Positions 19,992 to 32,900 of a stretch of DNA of 64,000 nucleotides are shown piece by piece (the first letter of the stretch is position 1; each line of letters starts with the position of its first letter). Made by a program: the position numbers and the translations under genes. The stretch comes from Craspedostauros australis. Its lineage: Eukaryota > Bacillariophyta > Bacillariophyceae > Mastogloiales > Achnanthaceae. The notes beneath the pieces are model-generated. The model saw only the letters and a program-made list of their open reading frames with translations, ran no database searches and had not been told where the DNA came from. The DNA lies in NCBI GenBank assembly GCA_026770025.1, contig JAMXDE010000020.1, positions 186,001-250,000 on the forward strand. Reading direction: 5' to 3'.

Positions 19992-22103
19992 ATGTCAAAC
20001 ACGCTGATTGACGTTGACACGGCGCAACCTCCGGCAGCCTTCAACGTGGACTTGTGCGAGTCGGAATCGGAGGCTGACGAGGTGGTCAGTGTCATGACGA
20101 AGGCCATCACAAAGACGGGCACCGAGCGTCGGAAGGAACGATTGCGGCTCCGAATGGCAAAGCGAATGGGTTGTGGTCGTTCTGTTCCTGCGAGAGCAGC
20201 AGCGGCAGGAGATGCCGTTGCACAAGCTCAAGGAATCGTTTCATTGATAGACAGCGATGATGACGCCGGTCCAGGCATTCGCACCGACGGCGACGACTCC
20301 CCCATCGTGTTCGTTGGTACAGTCGCTTCTCCACTCGTTCATCCCCATGCTGGTCAACGAAAGAGACGCGGCAAGAGAGACAAAGAAGGCGTCAACCCCG
20401 ATGTCGTCATGGTCTTGGATGATGATAGGAAGCCTGCGGCAAAGTCACCGCAATGGAGACGGAAGCGCACAAGGCTCGATGGACAGCAGCAGCAGCAGCA
20501 TGGACATGAGCAAGCTGAGGTTGATGATGGATCCGAGGTAGAGGTAGAGATAGTGGCAGCGGTAGAGGCGGGAGATCAGCATTCTGAGGTCGAGATCATG
20601 GAGGTTAAAGCACCAGCTGATCCGCTCCACAGCATCTTCGAGATCTTCCCAACCGTGGATCCAGAATATGCCCGCAACCTCTACCACGAAAGTGGCAACA
20701 GCGTTGGTCGCGTCATCACCGCGCTGGCAGCTGCAAAATCCTTTCCTACTGCGCAAACCAAGCACATACAGAGCAATCCAGTCATCAAACTCCGCCCGCA
20801 AAAGGCAGAATCCCAGTACGATTACATGTCGACAACGTCATTCGAATCCTCGGATGCTTACCGCAAGGAGGTAGTGCAGCACATGGCGAACGAATTCCCC
20901 TTCATGTCGAAAAACTCCATAAAGACGCGGCTCAAGGGATGCAGCTGGCATTACTCCATCGCGCGCAAGGGGATCATCGACACCTTGCTGGGGATCAATA
21001 TGAAGGACGACCCCACCAAACCAAAGCCCACCGAAGAAGAGAAGAACATCCTCCAATACAAGACCTTGCGAAAGGTCCTCCTCACCACCCACCTGTCACC
21101 ATTGCAACGCGGGCGCTTTGGCAAACGTGAAACTATTGTCACAATCCGACGGCAGAAACCATTCGCCATCACCGATGAGATCTTGGCGGCTGAGATCCAG
21201 CACGTGCAGAAGAAGCAGCACGAATGGATGTCGGAGATGGCAGCCCTGGTCGCTCGCAACAAATTGCGACACGAGACGGAGGTGTCCGGTACGGGCGTGG
21301 AGTGCTCCTGCTGCTTTGGCAAGATCCACATCGACGAGATGGTGTCTTGCCGCGACGAAGGCCATCTCTTCTGCGTCGAATGTCTCGGCAGCTTCACCAA
21401 GAGCCAGATCTTCGGGAGCGGCAATCTGGGCATCGACCCAAGGACCAAGAAGCCCTCCTTGGAGCTCCTCTGCTTTCACGGTGACGGCTGCCATTCATCA
21501 TTCTCCTTCGAACATCTGCGCAAAGCGCTGGATGAAACCACGATGGAGAAGTACAACTCGTTGCAGTGCCAACTTGCGGTTGATCAGGCGGGTCTGGACG
21601 ACAACCTGGTGTCGTGTCCTAAGTGCGACTACAAGGCCGTCCTACCAACCACACAAATGGTCTTCTGCTGCCCGGTGGAAGGTTGCGGCTTCGAGTCTTG
21701 TCGCAAATGTGGCAAGGAATCGCACATCCCTTTGCGCTGCGAGGAAGCAAAGTCGCAGCAGAAGACAGATGGGCGGTTGGCCGTCGAGGAGGCGATCTCC
21801 AACGCGAAGATCCGCAATTGCCCAAAGTGCAAACGGTCCTTCATCAAGAGCGACGGTTGCAACAAGATGAGATGCTCCTGCGGCGCATTCAGTTGCTACC
21901 TGTGCCGCCAGCCCATCAAGGGATATGACCATTTCTGTCAAACAGCGCACTGCACACACAAGTCTTGTGGGAAGTGCAGGCTCTTCACGAAGGACGCAGA
22001 GGACGACCTCCAAGCAATGCGCGAGGCTGGGCTGACGAAGGCAAAGGAATTCAAAGACAAGGATGTGGACATTGATGTCGACGGCATGTTGGCAGGAACG
22101 TGA
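19992..22103 (+). CDS. RBR (RING-IBR-RING) E3 ubiquitin ligase, RNF216/TRIAD3-like
   Basis: Predicted ubiquitin ligase of the RING-between-RING class, which passes ubiquitin through a RING2 thioester. 703 residues from ATG 19992 (SNTLIDVDTA). RING1 is CSCCFGKIHIDEMVSC with HLFCVECL. IBR is CPKCDYKAVLP...CCPVEGCGFESCRKC. RING2 is CPKCKRSFIKSDGCNKMRC with CGAFSCYLC, followed by GYDHFCQTAHC. Order and spacing fit RNF216 better than Parkin or Ariadne. The N-terminal 230 residues hold several hydrophobic-acidic stretches (VSLIDSDDD, SPIVFVGTV, DVVMVLDDD) that look like SUMO-interacting motifs. A UBA/CUE-like segment (IFEIFPTVDPEYARNLY) lies at about residues 220-245. This suggests a ligase that reads SUMO or ubiquitin chains, by analogy with known RNF216 behaviour. 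Confidence 0.88.
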   Translation: MSNTLIDVDTAQPPAAFNVDLCESESEADEVVSVMTKAITKTGTERRKERLRLRMAKRMGCGRSVPARAAAAGDAVAQAQGIVSLIDSDDDAGPGIRTDGDDSPIVFVGTVASPLVHPHAGQRKRRGKRDKEGVNPDVVMVLDDDRKPAAKSPQWRRKRTRLDGQQQQQHGHEQAEVDDGSEVEVEIVAAVEAGDQHSEVEIMEVKAPADPLHSIFEIFPTVDPEYARNLYHESGNSVGRVITALAAAKSFPTAQTKHIQSNPVIKLRPQKAESQYDYMSTTSFESSDAYRKEVVQHMANEFPFMSKNSIKTRLKGCSWHYSIARKGIIDTLLGINMKDDPTKPKPTEEEKNILQYKTLRKVLLTTHLSPLQRGRFGKRETIVTIRRQKPFAITDEILAAEIQHVQKKQHEWMSEMAALVARNKLRHETEVSGTGVECSCCFGKIHIDEMVSCRDEGHLFCVECLGSFTKSQIFGSGNLGIDPRTKKPSLELLCFHGDGCHSSFSFEHLRKALDETTMEKYNSLQCQLAVDQAGLDDNLVSCPKCDYKAVLPTTQMVFCCPVEGCGFESCRKCGKESHIPLRCEEAKSQQKTDGRLAVEEAISNAKIRNCPKCKRSFIKSDGCNKMRCSCGAFSCYLCRQPIKGYDHFCQTAHCTHKSCGKCRLFTKDAEDDLQAMREAGLTKAKEFKDKDVDIDVDGMLAGT

Positions 22104-22752
22104 GCACCGCTAGATGCTCTACACTCATACAGAGCATGTTACATATGGTACACGATGGAATGCTCATACATTTGGATCTCCGAGGGTTTGGTAATTGCTG
22201 TTGTTCAATCGTTCAGTCGCTCGTTCGATCGTTGGGCGAATCTCGTTGGTCTCAAATTTTGGGCACAGCCCGTTGTGGGGGCCGCATGCCAATGGAGCCA
22301 ATCTCTGGACAGAGCGCAGCACGCTTGGTGACATGCACTACCATGTACGGGTAGCTACCATCCAATGCACAGGGCACACGCTGCCCCACTCCACACTGAA
22401 TAGTACGTAGTTCAGATCCACACATGTCTCTTCTCGTATGTATGGTAGCCGCCGTGGCGTTCTTATCCTGACACATGTTCCCATCCGCAGGAAGAGCCGT
22501 TGTGTTACACAGTAGAGTAGAATAATCATGAATGTTTATTTGAACTGCCGTTTCGCAATTGGATTGTTGCGTACACGTGGTGGCAGAGTCCTACCCAGGC
22601 TCATGGCATGGCACCCGCAGTATGGTAGAGCAGAATAATATAACTCCTCGTGTGCGGCAGTTGGAGACGATCTGGATGTCGTGACGTCCGCAAGGTCTTG
22701 TTAACTCACGGAAACTCACGGAAACAGGACCATTTCCTTCCTTATTCCCTCC
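22104..22752. other. Convergent 3' flank
   Basis: 649 bp between the RBR ligase and EMC1, both ending here. AT-rich with scattered short frames. No gene was recognised. Confidence 0.55.
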
Positions 22753-25700
22753 TTACGTCCAGCCCTGCTTGATTGTTTTGTTTGTCGACATCTTCTTCAC
22801 CACCACGACGACGATCAGCAGACCAACCGTCACAATGGAGACAAGGACGTGGCTGAAACTCTCCGGCAACAAATCGAAGCCCTTTGTGGGAGATGTTCGG
22901 GTGTAAAAGATGTCCGGTCCGCCGAATGCCAGCATCAGAGACTGCGATTCGAGTCCTGTGTGGATACAGAGCACACTGCGCACGCCTTCCACTGTGTTAT
23001 TGTAGCTCAGTGCCATGAGAGGCACCATCGGGATCAGTTCGCCGTAACTGCGAGAAAGTGAGCGTAGAATCGTTCCGAGAGGATGAAGACGATGCGTGGG
23101 CGCATTGGTGCATGCAACGGCAGTTTTGTAGGGGAGACCGTGTGAGATTGGAAGATCATGGCGCGATGTCATACTAGCACGAGTGAAGCAAGTTGTCATC
23201 CATGTCACCATCCAATGTCAACATCCATTTCGCCATCCAGGTACTCTCACGTGCACGCGTTGACACATTCAACTTCAACCAACCAATTCCATCCCGTTTC
23301 AATTCACTTACCGCACTAGACCCTCTGTCTTCTCAGCTGGCTTGAGCTCTCCATTGGGTCGGCGAGTTTCCAGCATCTGACGTGGAATGGCCGTGATCTT
23401 CCCATCGGTGGTCGCAAACAAGATCTGGCGAGCGCTGATGCCGTCACGGGTTGCCGTCGATCCCAATGCCGTCACCGCCTTGGGCCAAGTGTAAAGCTTG
23501 GAGAGCACGACTGGCTTGGATTCCTTCATGCTGAAGCTGGAGAAGGATGTGGTCTGCTCGGGAGACGAGAACGCGGTCAAGCTCTTGCTGTCGATCATGC
23601 CTTCATGGAGCGTGAGGACTCCCAGCTCGGTGCGTCGCGACTTGTTGTTGACGAAGGTGTAGATGACCCAGTTCTCGGAGATGGTGATGCACACCTTCGC
23701 CGTCGGATCGGCATTCACGTGGCTCGTGCGGTGGACGATACGGCCTGTGACGGTGTCGACGAGGTTCACGTACAGATTCGGCTTGTTGACGACTTCTGCG
23801 CTGGTGCCGCTGTCGCTACCCACGCCTGCTGGCTTGCGCTTCGTGGAGGCCTGAGGCTTGGAGATGGAGGACGCAAGATCCCCCTCCTTGGTGGCGATTG
23901 CTGCATCATCAGCCGTCACTGTCACGATGGCGACGAGGTGCGGATTGATGTACTTGAGCAGCAAGGAATTGTCGCCGAGCACGGTGCTCATCCGTTGGAT
24001 GATCTCATCGCGCAAGGGGTACGTGACGGCCACGATCTGCTCCCCGGCAAATCTGGTCTGGCCGACGGGGCTGCTGGCGAAGGAATCATCGCCGGTGGCT
24101 TTGATTTGGACGGACTCCACCTTGTTATCATCGCGGTCGACGACGTGAGCGAAAAAGCCGTTGTCAAGCTCGGCAATTTCTCGAGCGAAGTGTGCCTTGA
24201 GTTGGTTATCATCGGGGATCGTGGTCACGGACATATCATCGTGGAGCAGCAAAGCTCCTTGACGGCACAATTCGCTGGATCCGTAAATTGGCGAGATCTG
24301 AACAACCGATGAGGGAACGGCGATAGAGCCGCTGGCGTGGCTTTCGCCGTTCGTCCCGTCAATGCAGTTCCACGACACCTGCTGCGGTTCCAACGACAGC
24401 ACGAGAATCTCGCGGCTGTGGGTTCCTCCGTTGATACCATGAACGGCCGACTTGGAACTCTTGGTCCCGTGCACCATGACATGCCGGTCTGCCGCTCTGG
24501 GAAGATCCAGCATCCACTTGACGGTGCCCTTGTTGCTACCTGCAGTGTCAATGCCCCACACTCGATGGGTCGACTGCGAGAGCAACGCTGCCACCTTCAC
24601 AAAACCGAAGGCGTGATCCTTGCGTCCCGCGTTGGTCAATCGAGCCGACACTGCAGATGTCACGCTTTCGATCTGCGACGCGAGGCGTGACGAAAAAGAT
24701 AGGCGATTCAGAAGCTCCGCCTGCTCTCCCACCAGATCATCCGATCCCATGTGACTTCCGTCGAGCATGATGGCAGACGAGACGGTCGCCAGACCATCCT
24801 CGCTGGTCCATTCGATGGCCGACTTCACGCCGTTGTCTGTGACATCGAGAGCAACGGCGGTCGCTGTTCCTGATTCCGACGTCAGCAGGACTCGCATCGT
24901 GTTGGTTTCGCATGCCAGCAGAGAGATGGTCGTGAGAGGGAGATCGCTTGGCGCAGGTTGGTAGACATCGCCTGTCATATCGACAGGATGATCACCGCCG
25001 GAAGTCTTCCAAACCTTCATGGCTCCATCGCTCAACCCAACGATGGCATCCATCTCCTTGCAGTACGTGGCGGCCTGCAACTGCTCCGCCTTTTCTTCGG
25101 CGATCGGATAGACGTCCGCAGTCAGCTTGCTCCAAACGTTGGTGGCGACAACGTCGGAGACTTCGGAACTGTCGATGCTGAATTCAATCGCCTCCTCGCT
25201 ATCATCGGTGCGGGCCACGATGTTCCAGCTCTCGTCATTCTCGAGGCTCGTCAGCGAGTTCGCCACAACGTTCGGCTTGGAGTTTCCGAGAACACGGCTT
25301 TGACCCAATGTGATGGCTTTGGCGCTGATGTCGACCTCCAACAGGATGGGCTTCTTGACCAAAACTCCGTTCGGCGAAAGGATGCCGAAGATGATTCGGA
25401 TGGCACCGATGTGATTTGGTGCTGGGATGACGTGCAACCATTCCGCGGTGTTGGGGTCCTTGGTGGATTGCGCAACGTGATCCAGCGCGGTCTCCATGGT
25501 GATGTCCCCGATGGTCTGCCCCTCAGCGCTGATGATGACGATGTTCTCGCCTGCCGCACCAGCCACGAAGATGTTTCCCCCAGCATCGCGGAAGGTCCAC
25601 ACGCGAGGGCTTCCCGCCGACCCAACGTCCGCGTCCCAAAGCAGAGCGCCGTCTGCGGCTGCCCACGCACGCAAGATGCCGGATTGATCGACGGTGAAGA

Positions 25701-26031
25701 CGAAGTCTCCATCGGCCGACACGGCATGGTTCTGATCCGCGGAAGGCCCCGAACAGGCATTGCGTCTCCATGCGACGCTCCCGTCTGTCGCGGATCGCTT
25801 GGAGATGTAGCACGATGTGCGATCGGCCATGCCATCTGCATCTGACGTGATGAAGGCAGGCTCGGATTGCAGCGGATGCACGAACCTCGTCACGGCATGG
25901 CCCGGAGTGGCGATCAAGAAATCGATGGTGCCCGCATCTTCAGCAAACATGGCCTTTGCTCCTTGCGGGATCACAAATGAGGATGCCGCCAGAGCGGCGG
26001 TGAATGCACTGTACGTGTGTCCCCACTTCAT
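22753..26031 (-). CDS. EMC1: EMC1, ER membrane protein complex subunit 1 (two exons)
   Basis: Largest subunit of the ER membrane insertase complex, which places tail-anchored and multipass proteins. Exon 1 is 26031-23312 and exon 2 is 23047-22753. The 264-nt intron joins CG to T (Arg) so that LVR runs into YGELIPMVPLM. The product is 1,004 residues, close to the family length. It starts with a signal peptide (residues 1-28), then a PQQ-like beta-propeller lumenal part (VAWRRNACSG; FVFTVDQSGILRAWAAADGALLWD). The conserved C-terminal DUF1620 region includes LLKYINPHLVAIVTV, VDTVTGRIVHR and ENWVIYTF. Exon 2 adds GLESQSLMLAFGGPDIFYTR and one membrane helix (SIVTVGLLIVVVVV) with a short cytosolic tail, matching the usual EMC1 topology. 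Long frames on the other strand are shadows. Confidence 0.93.
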
Positions 26032-26826
26032 CGTGGATGGATTGGGTGTGCCGCTATTTTGCTATATCACTGTGTCGTGCGTTCTGCTGCGTGATCGCCT
26101 GATGGGTCAATCTTCGCTCCTCTGTTGGACTTCTTCCTTCTTCCCTTGATGCGCTGCACTGACCTCTGCTCAATCGTGCGTCCGTGGGTGGTCGAGGAGG
26201 GTTCAGATACTTGGATGATGTGTGTGGATGCTCTGTGACTGCGGGCCTCTTGCGCGAGCGCGGATGCTCGTGCTCGTGAACCACAAACGCCAAGATCCTC
26301 CGGATTCGTTGGGAGTCCCCACGATCTACCTTTCGTGTAATCCGCATTTTCGGACGGTGGCCCAAAATCATGTACAAAATGTACTACAAGTTCCTAGCGA
26401 TATTTCTGGTAAAAGGGAAAATCATATTTAGAATGAATGTAGGTCGTGCGTGAGTTGAGTGGTGTGAGCTGTTCGTGTTGGAAACAACAACAGCAACAAC
26501 GACCACCACCGCGCAAACACCACACAACCAACACAACAGCACACAAAGGACACAAATGGCGACCTTGTTGGCAGCTGCGCCCGGGGTCCTTGGTGCTCAT
26601 TGTCACCATACTCGCACAGTCGTCACCGAGTGGGGAGATTCGTTACAAGATGTTACAGCTGCGAGCTCTGGCGATTTCATCATCGAATGGAGACTTGTGG
26701 AATACTACGAATGTAATCTTCCACTCTGAGTACTTCGGTGCGCTTATCCGTATCCGTATTGTAGTGTGGTTTGGAGGCGCTCATGGCAGTCATGTTCCAA
26801 CATCATCCGGCTTCTTCAGCAGACGT
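26032..26826. other. Intergenic, about 0.8 kb
   Basis: The EMC1 promoter side and the 3' flank of the carotenoid gene. A short plus-strand frame (26446-26997) overlaps the carotenoid gene exon on the opposite strand and has no family features. Nothing else was seen. Confidence 0.5.
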
Positions 26827-29363
26827 TCACCGCTGCTGCTGCTTGTGTTGGTCTGCAATCGCTTCCTTTTCCGCAATGGCGGCATCCAAATGCTGAATGG
26901 CCTGAGATGCAACTTGCTTCGCGCCGATGAGAACCAACGGCACCCCGTTGCCTGGCCGGCTGCTGGCTCCGCAATACAGGACGTTGTCATTCCTTGACGA
27001 CTTGCAGCCTGGACGGGTCAGGCTCAGTTGGTTGAACCCGTGGCTCTGAGAGGCAGGATTGAGACAATGCGGGGCAGATGTTTGCGCTTGCGCGTGTACG
27101 CATTGATGTGTGTGAGACAGGACTTTTGTTGCATTGTGCTTGCACCATGGTATACGATACTCCATTGGACATTGGCAGTGTGGAGAGCGAGGCGGGACGC
27201 CAAGGCGGAAGTAAACTTCAAAGGGCATGCCATGTGCCAGTATTCCTTCGCGGGTAGCACGAACGCAAGTAGTACGATAAGAGTCGGGCATGTACTCTGC
27301 TCCACAACAGTCCCCCGACAAAACCCTAGTTGGCGCGTTCATTGTGTGGTGTGATACTCGTAGTCGCGGAGAGTATGGGTTGAGCAATAGAACGGCATGG
27401 TGGCACACCGGCATCAAGCAGACAAGTCACTTACCAAAGCAAAAGGTGTTCCCGCCGCAAGGTTGAATTGATCTGCCCACGTTACCGGGGTGTCGACGAC
27501 TTCATCCACGATGTGCTCCTCCAGATCCTGCAACGATTCGATCTTGCCCATCCGATGAAAGACGGCAGAACGGACCGTCTCGATCATCGATTCCGTAAAC
27601 TGTTGCTTGTACAGCTCGATCGCTTCCGCTTTTGGCAGGTTGGCGCACTGTTCATCTCTCAACAGGGTGCGGCAGGGAACAAGCACCATGACCGAGTCAC
27701 ATCCATCTGGCGCAGCGGTTGGATCCGTCTTGGATGCGCGGTGAACGTAAAAGTTGAACAGTGATTGATCATCTGTGATACCGCCGCTGTTGGACCGCAG
27801 CGTCTCCCAACTCTGCTCTGCAGCAGCATCGTTCTCCCCGATGAGAAACACGTTGTGCGTGTTCAGATCATCGCATCGCTGACCAATAGACCAATGAAAG
27901 GCAATGACCCCGCTGCTGAACACAAATGAATCATCCCAGTCGAAGACGTCAGCTCCACCTGGTGTTTCGTCGTTACGTAGGGTTCGTGGTGCTTTTGCAT
28001 CAGCCGCATCACCATCAGCTGCATCGGCATTCCCATCTATCTCTAGCACCTTCTTCGCGTACGGAAGATCTGCATTGACAACAACGAGATCCGCCTGGAT
28101 GAATTCGTCCGTGCAGGAAGCGGGGCCATCAGCCTCATTTTCGTTGCCCAACGATTTCGTGACATAAACGCCGTCGTTAGTAACTCGTCTCACCGTCCTT
28201 CCGCATTGGATCGTCACCCCAGTCTCTTCGCAGAGAGCTTCCAGCGATTTGGAAACAACATCGAATCCACCAACGGGGGCAAAGACTCCGCACTTTTTAT
28301 TCGTTGGATGCAGCTCGATAGCAGCAAGGAGCCCAAAGACGGCGGGCGCAGTCGTCTTGAAGATACCACCGCCAAATGAATGGTCGTTTTTGTACGGTTC
28401 CAGCCCCACGTACAGATCCTGAAAGGATGCCAGCGCCTTCATCTTGCTCGACTCGAAGATGGCATCCAGCACATCCGAATGCGGTTTCAACGGCCACGCA
28501 CGAGCATTGTTCTTGAGGGCCTCGATGACGAATGTGGGGAATGACAGCAAGTCCAATCTCTGCTCGATGAAATTCGGCAATCCACAATCCAAGAATGCTT
28601 GGCAGGCCTGCATGTAATCGTCCCACTTGCTTGCACCCTCCATTTCGTACTGATCCATCTTCGCCCTTGAGCACTGCTCCAGCGAGAGCAAAGTTGTGGC
28701 ATCGTCGTGGTGCCCACGACCCTCGCTGCTGCTCTTTTCGATGTCCCTTGGAAATCCAACATCGATCCGATCACCATCTTCAAACACAACCTGGTAGGCC
28801 GGCGCGCATTGCAGCATGCTGAGCCCGAAATCTTCTGCACCTGCTTGGCGGTCAGTGCAATCATGAAAGACTGATCTGTATACGTCCGGTAAGAGCAGCA
28901 GCGACGGTCCGCGTTCATGTCGGAATGCGCCCAGCTCCGGCACGTCGCAAATAAAGCTCCCGCATCGGCCGCCGACCTCCTGGTTCTTTTCCAGAAGCAT
29001 CACCTCGCATTTGTGGCAGCTGTTGCCGCCGTTGCGATAGTGCGAAGCAAGCCTGGCAGCAACTGCTAGTCCTCCGACCCCTGCTCCAACGACGACAACT
29101 TTCGCAGTGTGATCACTTTCATCGACGGTGGGGTTGCTTGTGCAGCACGTTGTCGTGCCACGAACAGGCGCGTGTGTTGCATGGACTAGCCGCCAGCGGG
29201 CATTGCTGCTTCTCGTGCGTTCCACCGAGGCTGCTCCAAATGATGCCATTTGGGCAGTCCATCGTGGCGAAGGCTGGAAGGATAGGGCAACGCTCGCCAA
29301 CGCGACGAGCATCCAATTCCAAAAGAACAGGAACATGCGCATTCGTCGGCATGACTTCAGCAT
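26827..29363 (-). CDS. CrtI/CRTISO-family carotenoid desaturase or isomerase, plastid-targeted
   Basis: FAD-dependent amine-oxidase-fold enzyme of the phytoene desaturase CrtI / carotenoid isomerase group. Exon 1 is 29363-27435 and exon 2 is 27045-26827. The 389-nt intron (GTAAGT donor) joins in phase 0 to read GTPFAL|SHGFNQLS, which restores the conserved C-terminal motif followed by LYCGASSRPGNGVPLVL. The protein is 715 residues. Residues 1-29 are a signal peptide ending VALS|FQPSP, an ASAFAP-type cleavage site, so import into the complex plastid is predicted. The dinucleotide fold VVVVGAGVGGLAVAARL is at 89-105, followed by LLEKNQEVGGRCGSF and HERGPSLLLLPDVYRSVF. Acidic and Ala-rich loops are inserted around residues 430-460. 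Which step of carotenoid synthesis it serves cannot be told from sequence. Diatoms carry several family members, some proposed to act in fucoxanthin synthesis. The ORF extends upstream of 29363, but the presequence fixes the start. Confidence 0.87.
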
Positions 29364-29966
29364 ATCACTATTGTTGCTATTGTGGAAGCCTGGTGGGGTT
29401 ATTCTCGTTGGAAGCCGCAGAGTTGGCGCGGAGTTGGCGTCGAGGGTGATGTGATGTGTCTTGATGGGTTGTGTTTTGTGATGTGTCTCGTTTCTCTCCG
29501 AGGAAGACGACACACAAATGCCGTGATCTCTTTTTGAGACTTCTCCAGTACCGAAAAACCGTGGAAAATAACCCGACGCACGATCGTGTCCAGTTGATAC
29601 GCCAACCACTCTCTCTCTCTCTCTCTCTCCAGAGTGAGTGAGAGACTCAGTACTGCCATATGTTCCATGCTATTCTATTCTATTGCCATACGAGATAGCG
29701 ATATCATACGACCTACACGACAGAAGAGGACGCAAAGCACCGACCTTCGGAAAGAACCGAATCCTATTTTACCTTTCAGATGAATGGCGAGATGATGGAT
29801 CATATGTATGTACGACCTATTGAATGTGCCAAGAACGAGTATGAGTACGGCTGTACACTGCTGTGATGGCGTTCGTCGATGTCTTCAGCGCAAGAGCGTG
29901 CTTCTGAGAACTAAAAGTGCGTGCGGAGTGCCAATAGAACATGTATAACGCATCATGTGTCTGCAC
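29364..29966. other. Intergenic with a CT microsatellite
   Basis: 603 bp upstream of the carotenoid gene. A CT run lies at 29609-29629. No gene was recognised. Confidence 0.55.
29609..29629. repeat. (CT)n microsatellite
   Basis: Uninterrupted CT dinucleotide run, directly visible. Confidence 0.9.
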
Positions 29967-32900
29967 TCAGGGAGTTCCAAAACCTGTGCTCCTGGAATTG
30001 GCAGATTCAGGAGCCACGTGACCCACATGCTCCCACGTATTGACCCCGTCCTCCTGAGCGCTGTTGTCTCCACGATGGAAGCGTCCAGCTTGCTCTTCGC
30101 TCTGCGCTGGTTGCAATGATATGAGGTACTCTGCCAACTCAGCATGTCCTCTCATCGCAGCAACATCCTGAGGCCTCCAGTCGTACGTATTCCGGATATT
30201 CATGTCCACTTGGACACCTGGCGTGTTGATCAAATCTCGCACCATCTGGAGACGCCCGTACCAGCACAGAACATGCAAAGGCGCGTAACCATCAATGTCG
30301 ACGATGTTGACATCTGCGTGGCCTTCTTTCACCAACACTTCGATGACAACGGCAAAGATGTCGTTGACAGCCGAGAATATCTTGCACGCGATGAGCAACG
30401 GAGTCTCGTTTCTCCTATTGGTCAGGTTGGTTCTGATCTGCCTTGTGTTCACCAAGATGTTGAGTATCTTTCTGTAGCTTCCATTGTTCTCATCACGATA
30501 GCACTGGATGGTGAGATGCAGCGGGGTGTTGCCCCCACTATTCTGGACATTGACATCGACACCTTCAATTTTAGTCACATACTCTACAATATCAAGGTGC
30601 CCACTCGCGCACGCAAAGTGCAGAGGTGCGTGTCCCAGGGCGTCCCGGACATTGATGTTAGCGTTTGGAAGCTCGAGGAGGCGTTTCATCACGTCAAGGT
30701 GCCCACGAGCTGCTGCGACTTGCAACAGCGTGCTTGCGTTACTGTACCGAGCATCAATGTGAAGGTTGGCTTGTGCGATGAGATATTCGATCACATGAAG
30801 CCGTTCATATCCGCAGGCAAGGAGCAACGGTGTGTAGCCTTGCTGGTCTTGAGTATTGATATCAGCATTTGCCTCTTCAACCAGATGTTTCACCACCTCA
30901 ACGCGTCCGCGCACGCACGCAAAGTGCAACGGGGTCTGGCCCGCGCTATCCGGGTCGTCCGCGCCCACATCTGTCTCCCCAACAAAAAATTTCACCACCT
31001 CGAGATTCCCTTGCATGCATGCAAGGTGCAATGGAGTTTGACCAGCACTGTTGGTGACGTTAGCACGAGCTTGCCATTTCTTCACAAGGTGCCGGATTCC
31101 ATCAACACACGCATATTCGGCAGAGCACATGAAGTGTAGTGGCGTGTTGCGCTCGTTATCTTCATCATTGGCGGAGATGCCCACTTTCTCCAGAAGGTGA
31201 TGGATGATGGCATAGTACTGGCAGTCGTCGCCTCCCGTATAGTCCAGATCCGAGGACTCTTGCTTGCTGCAAGCGATGTGCAGCAGCGTTTGGCCAGCAT
31301 TGTTCCGAACATCCATTTGGATGCCCTGTGCACGAGCCAGGTCTGTGAAGATCTTGAAGTATCCGCCCTGGCAGATGATGTGCAACGGCGTGTTGCCGTC
31401 GCCATCTGCGATATTGACGTCCGCGCCTGCGTTCAAGAGTCCTCTGATGAAGATGACGTACCCACTCTCGGGTGTGTACTGCTTGCATACTTCCATCAGC
31501 GGTGTTTGGTGCTGTTGATTGACGATGTTGACATCGATTTGCGGTTGTTGCAAGAGCAGGTTAAAGACTTCCCAATGGCCGTCGACGAATCCCGGATCAT
31601 ACTCCCGGCAGGCAAGATACAGCGGGGTGTTCCCGTCATTATCTTGGGCGTTGATGTTGATGTTGATATTGGCTGCGCCGATCAAATACTGCACGGTCTC
31701 GTCTTGTCCGTAGCGAGCAGCGCAGTGGAGCCCGGTTCTGCCATCGGTGGTCGTGAGATCAGTATTGAATCCAACGGACTCAATGAGATGCTGAACGGTC
31801 TCTACTTGGCCACGGCAACACGCATGGTGCAGCGGCGTGTCCTCATATTGTATGTTGATGCCGTTGCCACGCAGACCTGTCAAGTACTCGACCACGTCTT
31901 TGCGTCTGTATTGACAAGCGAGGTCAAGGGGGGTGTCGCCTTGTTCTGATTGGCTGTTGATGATGGTGTTGATAGCCTCCAGATTGGATTCCACGAGGAG
32001 CTTAATCGCACTCCTGTGGCCTTGCTGGCACGCTATGTGCAATGGCGTGCGTCCATCGTTGTTGGAGATGGTCACGTCAACCCTGGTGCCAACTGAATCC
32101 ACGCCGAGCAAGTATTTGATTACCGGGATGTTCCCAAACCAACAGGCAAGGTACAGTCCTGTCTCGCCTTTGTCGTTGCGGGCGTTGATATCGATGTTGG
32201 GCTTGTCTGATTCCACCAAACAACGAACGACGTCGATTTGCGTAGAACTGCAGGCATCATGGAATGGTGTGTTTCCATTGTTGAAGTTTCTGACGTTGAC
32301 ACTGGCGCGGACGTTTGCCTGACTCGATTGCACAATGTATTGCACCACTTTGATATGCTGGTGTTGGCAAGCAACATGAAGCGCCGTGTCGCCATCCAAG
32401 TTACGGGCAACGACATCGACATTGATCCAACTGGATTCCATCAGGTGCGCAACCACCTTCCAGTATCCGCCGCTGGATGCCAAATGAAGAGGGGTGTTAT
32501 GGTTGTGGTCATGTAAATTCGGATCAATATCTTGTCGACGCGATTCCACGAGGCACTCAACCACAGCCCGGTGGCCGTTCTCACATGCAAGGTGGATTGG
32601 CGTGCACCTGTTGTTGTTGAAGATGCCAAAATCGATTCTACGGTTCACATCCAACTGAATCATGCATTGAACGACAAGGAGTTGTCCGTATCGGCATGTC
32701 AGATGCAGAGGTGAATCGCCGTTCGTGTTTCCGATGTTGAAGTTGACGGCGTCCTCGCCAAATCCAAACAAGAATTCGACGACCTCCTTGTGCCCATACT
32801 GGCACGCGTAATGGAGCGGCGTGTACCCATGCTCGTCTTGTATATTGATATTGATGTGGATTTGCTTTGATGGCACGAGGTGGTCAACGATGTTCATTTG

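Noticed and set aside
24958-25845. 295-codon open frame antisense to EMC1
   Set aside because: Shadow of the EMC1 coding strand, with no recognisable domain.
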